Positions 16,178-23,778 of a stretch of 64,000 bases of DNA are shown here, in pieces; within the stretch, counting starts at the first letter, position 1; the number at the start of each line of letters is the position of its first letter. The position numbers were made by a program, and so were the translations under genes. Origin of the DNA: Sphingomonas sp. KR3-1 (GTDB lineage Bacteria > Pseudomonadota > Alphaproteobacteria > Sphingomonadales > Sphingomonadaceae); assembly GCF_040049295.1 (NCBI RefSeq), contig NZ_JBDZDQ010000002.1, positions 310,001 to 374,000 of the forward strand. Reading direction: 5' to 3'. Under the pieces are notes generated by a model. The model had not been told where the DNA came from and searched no databases. It was given only the letters and a program-made list of their open reading frames with translations.

Positions 16178-16924
16178 ATGCGTAAGATCCTTCTCGCGGT
16201 GACCATCGCCGCCACGCTTTCGGGTTGCGGCGCAGCCGGCCGGCTGAAGGCCGTCGGCAAGGCGCCCAAGCTTTCGGAAATCCAGCCGATCGACACGCCG
16301 GAGATCGAGCCGTCGCTGGCGATGCCGGCCGACCGCTCCAACGCTCCCCACAGCGCGTCGGCGCAGCCGGCGAACAACGCCTCGCTGTTCCGCACCGGCG
16401 CCGGCGCGCTGTTCCGCGACCAGCGCGCGAACAAGCTCGGTGACATCCTGACGATCAAGATCAACATCGCCGACAAGGCGGACCTGGGCAACAACACCTC
16501 GCGCACCCGCGGCGGCAGCGAGAGCGGCGGCCTGGGCGGCCTGCTCAACATCAGCCCGGTGAAGAAGCTGCTCGGCGCCGATGCCAATGCCGCGCTCGAG
16601 ACCAATTCGGGCTCGAAATATGCCGGCGGCGGCACCACGGCCCGCTCCGAGACGATCAACATGACCATGGCCGCGATCGTCACCCAGGTGATGCCCAACG
16701 GCAATCTGATGATCAAGGGCCGCCAGGAGGTCCGCGTGAACTTCGAGATGCGCGAGCTGATCATCACCGGCATCATCCGACCCGAGGACATCGCCCGCGA
16801 CAATTCGATCCGCCATTCGCAGATCGCCGAGGCGCGCGTGATTTATGGCGGCAAGGGCCAGCTCACCGACGCGCAGCAGGCGCGCTGGGGCCAGCAGATC
16901 TACGACGCGCTCTTCCCGTTCTGA
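16178..16924 (+). CDS. flgH: Flagellar L-ring lipoprotein FlgH
   Basis: A 248-residue outer-membrane lipoprotein. It has a lipoprotein signal with the lipobox ending at Cys17 (ATLSGC) and the conserved FlgH core (SLFRTGAGALFRDQRANKLG, DILTIKINIADKA). The C-terminal strand (GRQEVRVNFEMRELIITGII, then RPEDIARDNSI) is the FlgH hallmark. It follows flgA after 39 bases with AGGGAAAG upstream. A terminator lies just downstream. Confidence 0.96.
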   Translation: MRKILLAVTIAATLSGCGAAGRLKAVGKAPKLSEIQPIDTPEIEPSLAMPADRSNAPHSASAQPANNASLFRTGAGALFRDQRANKLGDILTIKINIADKADLGNNTSRTRGGSESGGLGGLLNISPVKKLLGADANAALETNSGSKYAGGGTTARSETINMTMAAIVTQVMPNGNLMIKGRQEVRVNFEMRELIITGIIRPEDIARDNSIRHSQIAEARVIYGGKGQLTDAQQARWGQQIYDALFPF

Positions 16925-16946
16925 GCCCGTCAGGAACGCATCGAGG

Positions 16947-16986
16947 ATCGCCTCGCAGCCCGTGCTGCGGGGCGATTTTCTTTTGG
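16947..16986 (+). terminator. Terminator after flgH
   Basis: ATCGCCTCGCAG pairs with CTGCGGGGCGAT (12 bp, one G-U) and is followed by TTTTCTTTT. It ends the flgF-flgG-flgA-flgH operon. The next 160 bases before the flagellin promoter hold no gene. Confidence 0.8.
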
Positions 16987-17147
16987 GATCCAAATTAGCC
17001 CCTCTCCTTTTGGGGAGTGGCTCAAGACGGCACTTTCGTCGGGATGACGGAGGCGCCCAAACCCCTGGAATCGCTGCCCTACCGGATGCCAAATTCGAAT
17101 TAACCCTTTGCTAACCATTTAAATTCGCGGACTAATTTGGGTCATCC

Positions 17148-17153
17148 TATAAG
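17148..17153 (+). promoter_or_regulatory. Flagellin promoter -10
   Basis: ATCCTATAAG, the same CCTATAAG form found before fliK, flgI and fliN2. It lies in an AT-rich patch after ATTTAAATTCGCGG. There is no GGCA-N5-TGCC palindrome near, so control differs from the basal-body operons. The implied leader is about 95-100 bases long. Confidence 0.55.
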
Positions 17154-17197
17154 TTTTCCCACAATGAACATGCGGGCGTACCGATCACGTTCCGTCG

Positions 17198-17218
17198 CGA
17201 ACCGGCGTCTCCGGTTCG
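17198..17218 (+). promoter_or_regulatory. Leader hairpin of the flagellin mRNA
   Basis: CGAACCGG (17198-17205), loop CGTCT, CCGGTTCG (17211-17218): a perfect 8-bp stem with a 5-base loop in the 5' leader, 39 bases before the start codon. In Caulobacter FlbT acts on the flagellin leader RNA. This hairpin is the natural candidate target here (inference). Confidence 0.5.
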
Positions 17219-17257
17219 GGTCGCAGAAGCGGCTCTGATCCAAGAAGGATTTTTATC

Positions 17258-18115
17258 ATGGCATTTTCTGTCAACACCAACGTCGGCGCGATGGCGGCTC
17301 TTCAGAGCCTCAACGACACGAACAAGGGCCTGTCGCAGGTTCAGAGCCGCATCAACACCGGCCTGAAGGTTGCGTCGACCAAGGACGATTCGGCCTCGTA
17401 CACGATCGCTCAGGGCCTGCGTGGCGACATGGGCGGCCTCTCGGCCGTTTCCTCGTCGCTGAGCCGCGCCAAGAGCGTGACCGACGTTGCGGTGGCTGGC
17501 GCCGAGCAGATCTCGGACGTCGTGAACCAGATGAAGGCAAAGGCCTACCAGGCTGCTGACGCCGGCATCGACACGTCGACCCGTGACGCGCTCAACAGCG
17601 ACTTCGTTGCGCTGCGCGACCAGATCACCACGATCGTGAACTCGTCTGACTTCAACGGCACGAACCTGCTGAAGGCTTCGGGCGGCACCGTGACGGCCCT
17701 GCAGTCGCTGCAGGACTCCGACACGTCGTCGGCCACCACCTGGAACCCGGACTCGCTGAGCGTTGCCAACCAGGGTCTCGACCTTGGCGGCTCGGTCATC
17801 ACGATCTCGGCTTCGGGCAACATCAGCAGCCAGGCCTCGGCGCAGGCGATGATCGACACGATCAGCACCACCCAGGACAACCTGAAGACCAGCCTGAGCA
17901 CGCTCGGTGCGGCCTCGCGCAAGATCGACGCTCAGTCGACCTTCACGAGCAAGCTCTCGGACGTGATCGAAGGCGGCATCGGCAACCTCGTCGACGCCGA
18001 CCTGGCGAAGGAATCTGCAAAGCTGCAGGCCCTTCAGGTCAAGCAGCAGCTCGGCGTGCAGGCTCTGTCGATCGCCAACCAGGCGCCGTCGACCATCACG
18101 TCGCTGTTCCGTTAA
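17258..18115 (+). CDS. fliC: Flagellin
   Basis: A 285-residue flagellin, the filament subunit. The conserved N-terminal D0/D1 (SVNTNVGAMAALQSLNDTNK, LSQVQSRINTGLKVASTKDD) and C-terminal D1/D0 (LVDADLAKESAKLQALQVKQ, QLGVQALSIANQAP) are complete. The variable surface domain is very short, as in other small alphaproteobacterial flagellins. AAGAAGGA precedes ATG at 17258. It is the only flagellin in the window. Ser/Thr-rich stretches in the middle (about 150-170) could be modified. It is a single-gene unit with its own promoter and terminator. Confidence 0.97.
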   Translation: MAFSVNTNVGAMAALQSLNDTNKGLSQVQSRINTGLKVASTKDDSASYTIAQGLRGDMGGLSAVSSSLSRAKSVTDVAVAGAEQISDVVNQMKAKAYQAADAGIDTSTRDALNSDFVALRDQITTIVNSSDFNGTNLLKASGGTVTALQSLQDSDTSSATTWNPDSLSVANQGLDLGGSVITISASGNISSQASAQAMIDTISTTQDNLKTSLSTLGAASRKIDAQSTFTSKLSDVIEGGIGNLVDADLAKESAKLQALQVKQQLGVQALSIANQAPSTITSLFR

Positions 18116-18152
18116 GGCCAGACTTTTCCCTGGAGTCTATGGCCCTGACGAA

Positions 18153-18185
18153 GGGGGTCGGAACGCAAGTTCCGGCCCCCTTTTT
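18153..18185 (+). terminator. Strong terminator after flagellin
   Basis: GGGGGTCGGAAC, loop GCAA, GTTCCGGCCCCC, then TTTTT: a 12-bp stem with a GNRA-type loop, 37 bases after the flagellin stop. Confidence 0.92.
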
Positions 18186-18240
18186 CGTTTCTGCTCCGTC
18201 GGTTTCGGCGCGTTCGCGCGTCTAAGTTGGTTGATGCCTC

Positions 18241-18246
18241 TATAAT
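18241..18246 (+). promoter_or_regulatory. -10 box of the gene at 18268
   Basis: CTCTATAATG, 21 bases before the TTG start and just before the purine-rich ribosome-binding region AGAGGAGAAGAGG. No palindrome is near. Confidence 0.45.
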
Positions 18247-18267
18247 GATCCCAGAGGAGAAGAGGTC

Positions 18268-18669
18268 TTGTTTCCCAGGATCAGAGAAATCACCGATGCT
18301 TTCGGCGGCCGCCTTCAGGTAAGCGTCGAGGAGCATCCATCGGGTGCGCTGGTCGTGCTCGAACGGCCGGACATGCTTGGTCGTCCGCGTGTCATGTTGG
18401 ACGGCTACGGCGTCGATGTGTTGTCAGGCTATATCATGTCGGCGCGCCTTGCCGTGCCGCACACCCTCCCGGACGAGCATATCGACGGTGTGTTCGCCAC
18501 GCGCTTCCGCCTGGGGCTTGATCCCTGCGCGGCGCTGGCGCTGCACCAGTCGGGCGGTCCGTCGCTCGATATCCCCGCGCCGTTCTGGGACCGGCTCTAT
18601 GCCGAGCTCTGCCTGGTCGCGGCGCATGCGCGCGAGCTCGGGCGCAGGGCGGAGGCACGCGTCCATTAA
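18268..18669 (+). CDS. Unknown protein next to flagellin
   Basis: A 133-residue soluble protein with mixed alpha/beta prediction and no signal or membrane segment. The start is TTG at 18268 behind GGAGAAGAGG and a TATAAT at 18241. It begins MFPRIREITDAFGGRLQVSV and ends with a helical DRLYAELCLVAAHARELGRR. I do not recognise a family. Its position directly after flagellin, with its own promoter, makes a role in flagellar regulation or filament assembly possible, but nothing in the sequence proves it. Confidence 0.6.
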   Translation: MFPRIREITDAFGGRLQVSVEEHPSGALVVLERPDMLGRPRVMLDGYGVDVLSGYIMSARLAVPHTLPDEHIDGVFATRFRLGLDPCAALALHQSGGPSLDIPAPFWDRLYAELCLVAAHARELGRRAEARVH

Positions 18670-18685
18670 CTTGGGGAAAACCACA

Positions 18686-18701
18686 TACGGGCTTGCCCGT
18701 A
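18686..18701. promoter_or_regulatory. Palindrome TACGGGC-TT-GCCCGTA
   Basis: A 7-bp perfect inverted repeat with a 2-base centre, 17 bases after the stop of the preceding gene and 66 bases before the next start. The size and position suit an operator for the gene at 18768; no matching site occurs elsewhere in the window. Confidence 0.4.
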
Positions 18702-18767
18702 CTACGCGAGAGTCCGCGTTTGCGGCATCTAGGCGCAAATTCAAACGAACGGGTCAGGGGCAGACAT

Positions 18768-19097
18768 ATGGGCGTTGGTGACATGGCGTACGGTTCAAAG
18801 GTTACGACCAGCTTTACGGTATCGTTGAGCCTCACGGTGGAGGACGTCCGCGCACTCTGGGCGGCCGCTGCCGACCGCGCGCTCGCCGCACCGGGTACGA
18901 CGCTCGCCGACGTGCTCGACACGATCGGCCCGCGCGAGGATCCCTCGATCGCCGATTGCATCGCGATGCTGACGGCGCCCAGCGCGCTGCCGGGCTGCGC
19001 GCTCGAGGCGTTCGACGTGCGCGAGGATGTGCCCAGCCTCGCCCCGGCGCAGATCATCCAGCTGCCTGCCCAGATGCTGCGCGCCGCGCACGCCTGA
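18768..19097 (+). CDS. Small unknown protein
   Basis: A 109-residue protein starting MGVGDMAYGSKVTTSFTVSL. ATG at 18768 follows AGGGGCAG by about five bases. It is acidic, Ala/Leu-rich, without signal or membrane helix. The segment TVEDVRALWAAAADRALAAP, then DVLDTIGPREDPSIADCIAML, looks like a small helical domain. I recognise no family. The palindrome at 18686 lies upstream and a terminator at 19124 ends the unit. Confidence 0.55.
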   Translation: MGVGDMAYGSKVTTSFTVSLSLTVEDVRALWAAAADRALAAPGTTLADVLDTIGPREDPSIADCIAMLTAPSALPGCALEAFDVREDVPSLAPAQIIQLPAQMLRAAHA

Positions 19098-19123
19098 TCG
19101 CCCGGGCATCTCGGAACAACCAG

Positions 19124-19146
19124 ACGGGGTCCTTCGGGGCCCCGTT
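19124..19146 (+). terminator. Terminator after the small gene
   Basis: ACGGGGTCC, loop TTCG, GGGCCCCGT, then TTTTCG. A 9-bp stem with a stable UUCG loop, 26 bases after the stop at 19097. Confidence 0.85.
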
Positions 19147-19211
19147 TTCGTTTGTGCTGTCTGCTGCTGATCGCCTGGCGGCGCCGGCGGAAAGCTGCGC
19201 CTGTGCCGGGC

Positions 19212-19342
19212 ACAAAAAAAGAGCGGCCCGGTGGAGGAGGTACCGGGCCGCGCTATTTAAGCGAAAGGAAAACACGGCGCCGGGGCGCCAGGCAGAGAGA
19301 CGAGCGGGTCGCGAGGGGATTGATACGCCCGCCCGTCTCTCT
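19212..19342 (-). ncRNA. Candidate small RNA with anti-Shine-Dalgarno loop
   Basis: On the minus strand a TATAAT (19354-19349) is followed seven bases later by a 15-bp hairpin (arms 19328-19342 and 19294-19308, one G-U) with a loop containing CCCCUC. Next comes a small GGCGCC/GGCGCC stem. A Rho-independent terminator follows: GCGGCCCGGU / ACCGGGCCGC (19223-19251) and TCTTTTTTT. The terminator loop is ACCUCCUCC, complementary to the Shine-Dalgarno GGAGGAGG. Alphaproteobacteria carry small RNAs with such CCUCC loops (the cuckoo and related families). There is no open frame. It could also act as the 3' end of the flgD transcript. Confidence 0.65.
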
Positions 19343-19400
19343 GATTTCATTATAGAAAGCGCGCGGTGCCCACCCAAATGGAAGCACCTCAGGAATTCCC

Positions 19401-20078
19401 CTAGTTCACCGTCTCGCCGATGCGGGTGAGCACGCTGGAATCATACTTGTTGCCGTTCACGGTCACGAGCACGGCGCCATTGTCGAGCTGCACGTCGCTC
19501 ACCGTGCCGATGGCGTGCACCGAGGTGTTGCTGAGCTCGGTGCCCGAGCTGTCGAGCGCCTTGATCGAGATGCTGTACTTGCCCGCGGCCATCTGCTTGC
19601 CGCTCGTCGTCGCGCCGTCCCAGGCGAGATTGCCCGTCGTGCCGGAGACGTTCACGGTGCGCGTATCGACCGTCTTGCCATTGGCATCGGTGATCGTCGC
19701 GACGATCGTCGAGGCGTCGCGTGGCGTGTTCCAGGTCCACTGCGCCGGCAGCTTGTCGGTGAGGCCGGCGATCGGCGAGTCCGCTTCCACCGCATGGCCG
19801 ATCAGCGACGATGCCTGGGTGAGGTTCTGCGTGCCGAGCGACGACAGGATGTCCTTCAGCGTCGTGTTCTGCTGCATCGACTGCTCGACCTGCGAATATT
19901 GCACCAGCTGCTGGGTGTACTGGCTGGTGTCCATCGGGCTCAGCGGGTCCTGGTTCTGCATCTGCGTGGTCAGCAGCTTCAGGAACATCGTGAAGTCGGC
20001 GTTGAGGCCGGTGGCGCTCGGCGTCGCCGTCGTCCCGGTGGTGTTCGTGGTGTTGGTCGTGTTGGTGACGGTGGTCAT
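19401..20078 (-). CDS. flgD: Hook cap/scaffold protein FlgD
   Basis: A 225-residue hook capping protein needed for FlgE polymerisation. The conserved N-terminal block (DFTMFLKLLTTQMQNQDPLS, PMDTSQYTQQLVQYSQVEQS, about 28-70) is very clear. The C-terminal half has the FlgD tudor/FlgD-Ig strands (DGATTSGKQMAAGKYSISI). An unusual poly-Thr/Asn start (NTTNTTNTTGTT) comes from a short trinucleotide-type repeat. It follows fliK after nine bases and is the last gene of fliK-flgD. Confidence 0.93.
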   Translation of the reverse strand: MTTVTNTTNTTNTTGTTATPSATGLNADFTMFLKLLTTQMQNQDPLSPMDTSQYTQQLVQYSQVEQSMQQNTTLKDILSSLGTQNLTQASSLIGHAVEADSPIAGLTDKLPAQWTWNTPRDASTIVATITDANGKTVDTRTVNVSGTTGNLAWDGATTSGKQMAAGKYSISIKALDSSGTELSNTSVHAIGTVSDVQLDNGAVLVTVNGNKYDSSVLTRIGETVN

Positions 20079-20087
20079 GTGCTGCTC

Positions 20088-21584
20088 CTAGGCGAGGAGA
20101 TCGACCTGGCCGTCGCCGCGGATCTCGCGGTAGACGGCCTGGGCGGTTTCGGGTTCGTCATTGCCGGCGAACGGACCGGCGGAATTGCTGTTCTGGCTCT
20201 GCTGCTGCTGCGCCTGCGCGCCGCTGCCGCCGCCGTTGCCGCTCTCGAAGCGGAAGCTTTGCGTGTCGGCGCGGATGCCAGCCTGGTCGAGCGAGCGACC
20301 GAGATCGGGCATGTCCTGGCGCAGCATGTCGAGCGCCTGCTGGCTCTCGGCGCGCACCGTGGCGCGCAGCGTGCCGCCATCGTCAAAGGCGAGGGTGACT
20401 TCGACCTTGCCGAGATTGTCCGGGTTCAGCCGCACGCGCAGCGTGTCTTCGCCGGCCTCGACCTTGCGCGCGATCTCGACGCCCATCTGCTGGCCGAGAT
20501 GGCCCGGGCGCGCGGTCACCACCGGTTCGGCGGCAGCGACGGCCGGTGCGCCCTGCGCCTTGGCGGTGTCGCTCGCGGCATGGGCTGGTGCCGCCTGGGC
20601 GTCGTGGCGCAGCGTGAAGGCCGGGGCCTGGCCGCGCTCGTCGCTTGGCGCATTGTCGTTCTTCTCGCCCTGCTTGCCGGCGATCGCGGAGACCGTAGCG
20701 CCGGCCTTGTCGTTTACCGTCGGCGCCGCGCCCTTGGCGGTCGCATCGGCCGGGGCCGCGCGTGCGGCATCGGCCTTGCGGCCGCCGAGCGACACGTCGC
20801 CGATCTGGCGGGTGGGCGAGGGCTGGGGCTTCACCGCCAGCTCGGGACGCACCGGCACCTGCTGCTGCACGACGGCAACGGCGACGGGATCGACCACCGC
20901 GACTGGCGCAGCGTCGGGCCCGGGCTGGTCGCCGGCGTCGGTATCGGCACTCGCAAGGCGCGGGCCGCGCTTCGCGGGGGCCTCGGCCTTGGCTTCCCCG
21001 GCCGGCGGTTCGCTAGCGGCTTCGACCGGCGTAGCGGCGAGCTGCTCGGCGAGCGTCTCGGCCCGCGGATCGGCGGCCGGCTTCGCGCCCGGCGCCGCCT
21101 TGGCCGGCTTGGCGTCAGTAACCGGCTTGGCGTCAGTAACCGGCTTGGCGTCGGTAGCAGGCGCGGCGGCTTCCGGCTTGCCCGGCAGCTCCGGCGCGGC
21201 GAGCGCGGGATCCTGCGCCACGACCGGTGCCTGTGCGCCAGGCTGGGGCTGCGCGTCGGCCAGCGACGGCGCATCGGCGAGCGGCTGCGCAGCGACCGGC
21301 GGCTGGGCCTCGGCCGGCAGCTGCGCCTGCGTCAGCGGCGTCGTCCCGGTCGCCAGCGGCGCCGCGGTGGTGAGCAGCTGCGCCATCGAGACGCTCGGCG
21401 TGCTCGTGGCGGGCAGGGTGGAATCATTGGCGGCCAGGGGCGGCGTGATGCCGGCCCCGGCGGGGTTGTTCGGCGCACCGAGCAGCAGCCCGAAGGCATC
21501 GCCCATCCCGCTGCCGGCAGCAGCGGTGCTGGCGCCTCCTGCGCCGAGGAGGCCCGCGGGAAACCCGATAGTGTTTATCTGCAT
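20088..21584 (-). CDS. fliK: Flagellar hook-length control protein FliK
   Basis: A 498-residue molecular ruler that also triggers the export specificity switch through FlhB. The long N-terminal region (1 to about 360) is Ala/Pro/Lys-rich and low in complexity, as in other FliK. It includes an 18-bp tandem repeat giving TDAKPV units. The conserved C-terminal domain is seen as GEDTLRVRLNPDNLGKVEV, TLAFDDGG, followed by a Gln-rich stretch. ATG at 21584 lies 40 bases below CCTATAAG (21630-21625). Confidence 0.85.
   Translation of the reverse strand: MQINTIGFPAGLLGAGGASTAAAGSGMGDAFGLLLGAPNNPAGAGITPPLAANDSTLPATSTPSVSMAQLLTTAAPLATGTTPLTQAQLPAEAQPPVAAQPLADAPSLADAQPQPGAQAPVVAQDPALAAPELPGKPEAAAPATDAKPVTDAKPVTDAKPAKAAPGAKPAADPRAETLAEQLAATPVEAASEPPAGEAKAEAPAKRGPRLASADTDAGDQPGPDAAPVAVVDPVAVAVVQQQVPVRPELAVKPQPSPTRQIGDVSLGGRKADAARAAPADATAKGAAPTVNDKAGATVSAIAGKQGEKNDNAPSDERGQAPAFTLRHDAQAAPAHAASDTAKAQGAPAVAAAEPVVTARPGHLGQQMGVEIARKVEAGEDTLRVRLNPDNLGKVEVTLAFDDGGTLRATVRAESQQALDMLRQDMPDLGRSLDQAGIRADTQSFRFESGNGGGSGAQAQQQQSQNSNSAGPFAGNDEPETAQAVYREIRGDGQVDLLA
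21106..21159. repeat. 18-bp tandem repeat in fliK
   Basis: Three head-to-tail units of GGCTTGGCGTCAGTAACC (21106-21123, 21124-21141 identical; 21142-21159 diverged). The repeat keeps the reading frame, so unit number can change FliK length without frameshift. Confidence 0.85.
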
Positions 21585-21624
21585 TCAGGCGCCTCATGGG
21601 CGGGCGTCGCGGCCCGCAATATTC

Positions 21625-21630
21625 CTTATA
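21625..21630 (-). promoter_or_regulatory. fliK-flgD promoter -10
   Basis: Minus-strand GTCCTATAAGG, 40 bases before the fliK start and just after the flhA stop at 21660. No GGCA-N5-TGCC palindrome lies nearby. Confidence 0.5.
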
Positions 21631-21659
21631 GGACGGTCACGGCTGGTCGGGTCAGGACG

Positions 21660-23741
21660 TCATCCGATTGTGCCGAGCGCGCGGATGCGGGCGCGGGAGT
21701 GGATCTCGTTCTGCGAGAGCACCACCGTTGCCGGGCGCACCCGCTCGATGATCGAGCGGACGAACGGGCGGATCGCCGGGCTGCACAGCATGCACGGGAT
21801 CTCCCCGTCCTGCGCCAGCCGGTCATAGGTCTCGCGGACATGCGCGATGAACTTGTGGAGCGAGGAGGGCGCCATCGCCAGCTGGCGGTCGTCGCCATTG
21901 CCGAGGATGCTCTCGGCGAACTCCTGGTCCCATTCGGGCGACAGCGTCACCACCGGGATCGCCTCGCCGCGCACCTGCGACGCGCTGATCTGGCGCGCCA
22001 GCCGCGAGCGGACATGCTCGGTCATCTGCGTCAGGTTCGCGGTCAGCGGTGCGGCCTCGGCGATGCCTTCCAGGATCGTCGGCACGTCGCGGATCGAGAT
22101 GCCTTCGCTCAGCAGGTTCTGCAGGATGCGCTGCACGCTCGACACCGAGACCTTCGACGGGACGATGTCCGCCACCAGCTTCTCGACGTCCTTGTGGACT
22201 TCGGTGAGCAGCTTCTGCGTCTCGGTATAGGAGAGCAGGTCGGCGATGTTTTCCTTCACCAGCTCGGTCAGGTGCGTGGTGATGATCGTGCCGCACTCGA
22301 CCACGGTCAGGCCGCGGAAGCCTGCCTCGTCGCGCAGCTCGCGATCGATCCACAGCGCGGGCAGGCCGAACACCGGCTCCTTGGTCGTCTCGCCGGGCAG
22401 GCCGGCGGGGCCGCCGCCCGGATTGATCATGAGCAGCTTGTCGACCCGGATCTCGCCGCGCGCCGCCTCGGTCTCCTTGATCGTGATGACATACTCATTG
22501 GGCTTCAGGCCCATATTGTCGATGATGCGGACCGAGGGGAGGACGAAGCCGAAATCGGTCGCCATCTGGCGGCGCAGCGCGCGGACCTGGTCGTCGAGGC
22601 GCGGCTCGCGCTGCTCGTCGTTGATCATCGGCAGCAGCGCATAGCCGATCTCGATGCGCACCGCGTCGATCGCCAGCGTCTGCGAGATCGGCTGCTCGAC
22701 CACGGCGTCGGCGGCCTTTTGCTGCGCAGCCACGGCCTTTTCGAGCGCGACCTTGGCGGCGGCGTTCTTGCTCATCTTCCACGCGGCGAAGCCCGAGGCG
22801 GCGGAGAAGATCGCGAAAGGCAGGAAGGGCAGGCCCGGCATCAGCGCCAGCGCGCCCATCAGGAACGAGACCATGCCGAAGGCCTTGGGGTAGCGGCCGA
22901 GCTGGTCGCCCAGCGCAGTGCCCGTCTTGCCCTTCACGCCGCCCTTCGAGACGAGCAGGCCCGCCGCGATCGAGATGATCAGCGCGGGGATCTGGCTGAC
23001 CAGGCCGTCGCCGGCGGTCAGCACGGTATAGGTGTGGAACGCCTCACCGATCGGCACGCCGTGCGAGACGACGCCAATGGTCAGGCCGACGACGATGTTG
23101 ACCGCGGTGATCAGCAGGCCGGCGACCGCGTCGCCCTTCACGAACTTCGAGGCACCGTCCATCGCGCCGTAGAAGCCGCTCTCGGCCTCCACTTCGGCGC
23201 GGCGCTCCTTGGCTTGGTCCTCGTTGATCATACCGGCCGAGAGATCGGCGTCGATCGCCATCTGCTTGCCGGGCATCGAGTCGAGGCTGAAGCGCGCCGC
23301 GACTTCGGCGATGCGCCCGGCGCCCTTGGTGATCACGACGAAGTTGATGACGATCAGGATGATGAAGATGGTCAGGCCGATGATGACCTCGCCGCCCATC
23401 AGGAACTCGCCGAACGCCCCGATCACGCCGCCTGCCGCGTCATGCCCTTCATGGCCGTGCGTCAGGATCAGGCGGGTCGAGGCGAGATTTAGGCCGAGGC
23501 GCAGCATCGTCGCGACGAGCAGGATCGTTGGGAAGGCGCTGAGCTCCAGCGGCTTCTCGATGAACAAGGCTGTCATCAGGATCATCACCGAGACGGTGAT
23601 CGACAGCGCCAGGCCGAGGTCGAGCAGCCAGCCCGGGATCGGCAGGATCAGCATCGCGATGATGGCGACCACGCCGCCCGCGAGCGCGATGTCGCGGTTG
23701 AGGCCGAACTTGTTCAGAAGGTTCAGGATCGCCGGAGGCAT
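21660..23741 (-). CDS. flhA: Flagellar export gate protein FlhA
   Basis: A 693-residue export-gate protein. The N-terminal half has about eight transmembrane segments (for example DIALAGGVVAIIAMLILPIP) and the FHIPEP region with GAGRIAEVAARFSLDSMPGK and QMAIDADLSAGMI (about 135-165). The C-terminal cytoplasmic half is the nonameric docking ring for chaperone-substrate complexes. The length equals the family norm. It starts 37 bases after flbD and ends the fliF-fliN-flbD-flhA operon. Confidence 0.97.
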   Translation of the reverse strand: MPPAILNLLNKFGLNRDIALAGGVVAIIAMLILPIPGWLLDLGLALSITVSVMILMTALFIEKPLELSAFPTILLVATMLRLGLNLASTRLILTHGHEGHDAAGGVIGAFGEFLMGGEVIIGLTIFIILIVINFVVITKGAGRIAEVAARFSLDSMPGKQMAIDADLSAGMINEDQAKERRAEVEAESGFYGAMDGASKFVKGDAVAGLLITAVNIVVGLTIGVVSHGVPIGEAFHTYTVLTAGDGLVSQIPALIISIAAGLLVSKGGVKGKTGTALGDQLGRYPKAFGMVSFLMGALALMPGLPFLPFAIFSAASGFAAWKMSKNAAAKVALEKAVAAQQKAADAVVEQPISQTLAIDAVRIEIGYALLPMINDEQREPRLDDQVRALRRQMATDFGFVLPSVRIIDNMGLKPNEYVITIKETEAARGEIRVDKLLMINPGGGPAGLPGETTKEPVFGLPALWIDRELRDEAGFRGLTVVECGTIITTHLTELVKENIADLLSYTETQKLLTEVHKDVEKLVADIVPSKVSVSSVQRILQNLLSEGISIRDVPTILEGIAEAAPLTANLTQMTEHVRSRLARQISASQVRGEAIPVVTLSPEWDQEFAESILGNGDDRQLAMAPSSLHKFIAHVRETYDRLAQDGEIPCMLCSPAIRPFVRSIIERVRPATVVLSQNEIHSRARIRALGTIG

Positions 23742-23778
23742 TCTGCTCTCGCTCTACTAAGGGTTCGTCGGGTGCGGC

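Noticed and set aside
19515..23492. Very long plus-strand open frame opposite flgD, fliK and flhA
   Set aside because: No domain signal, Arg/His/Gly-rich; the minus strand carries recognisable FlgD, FliK and FlhA.
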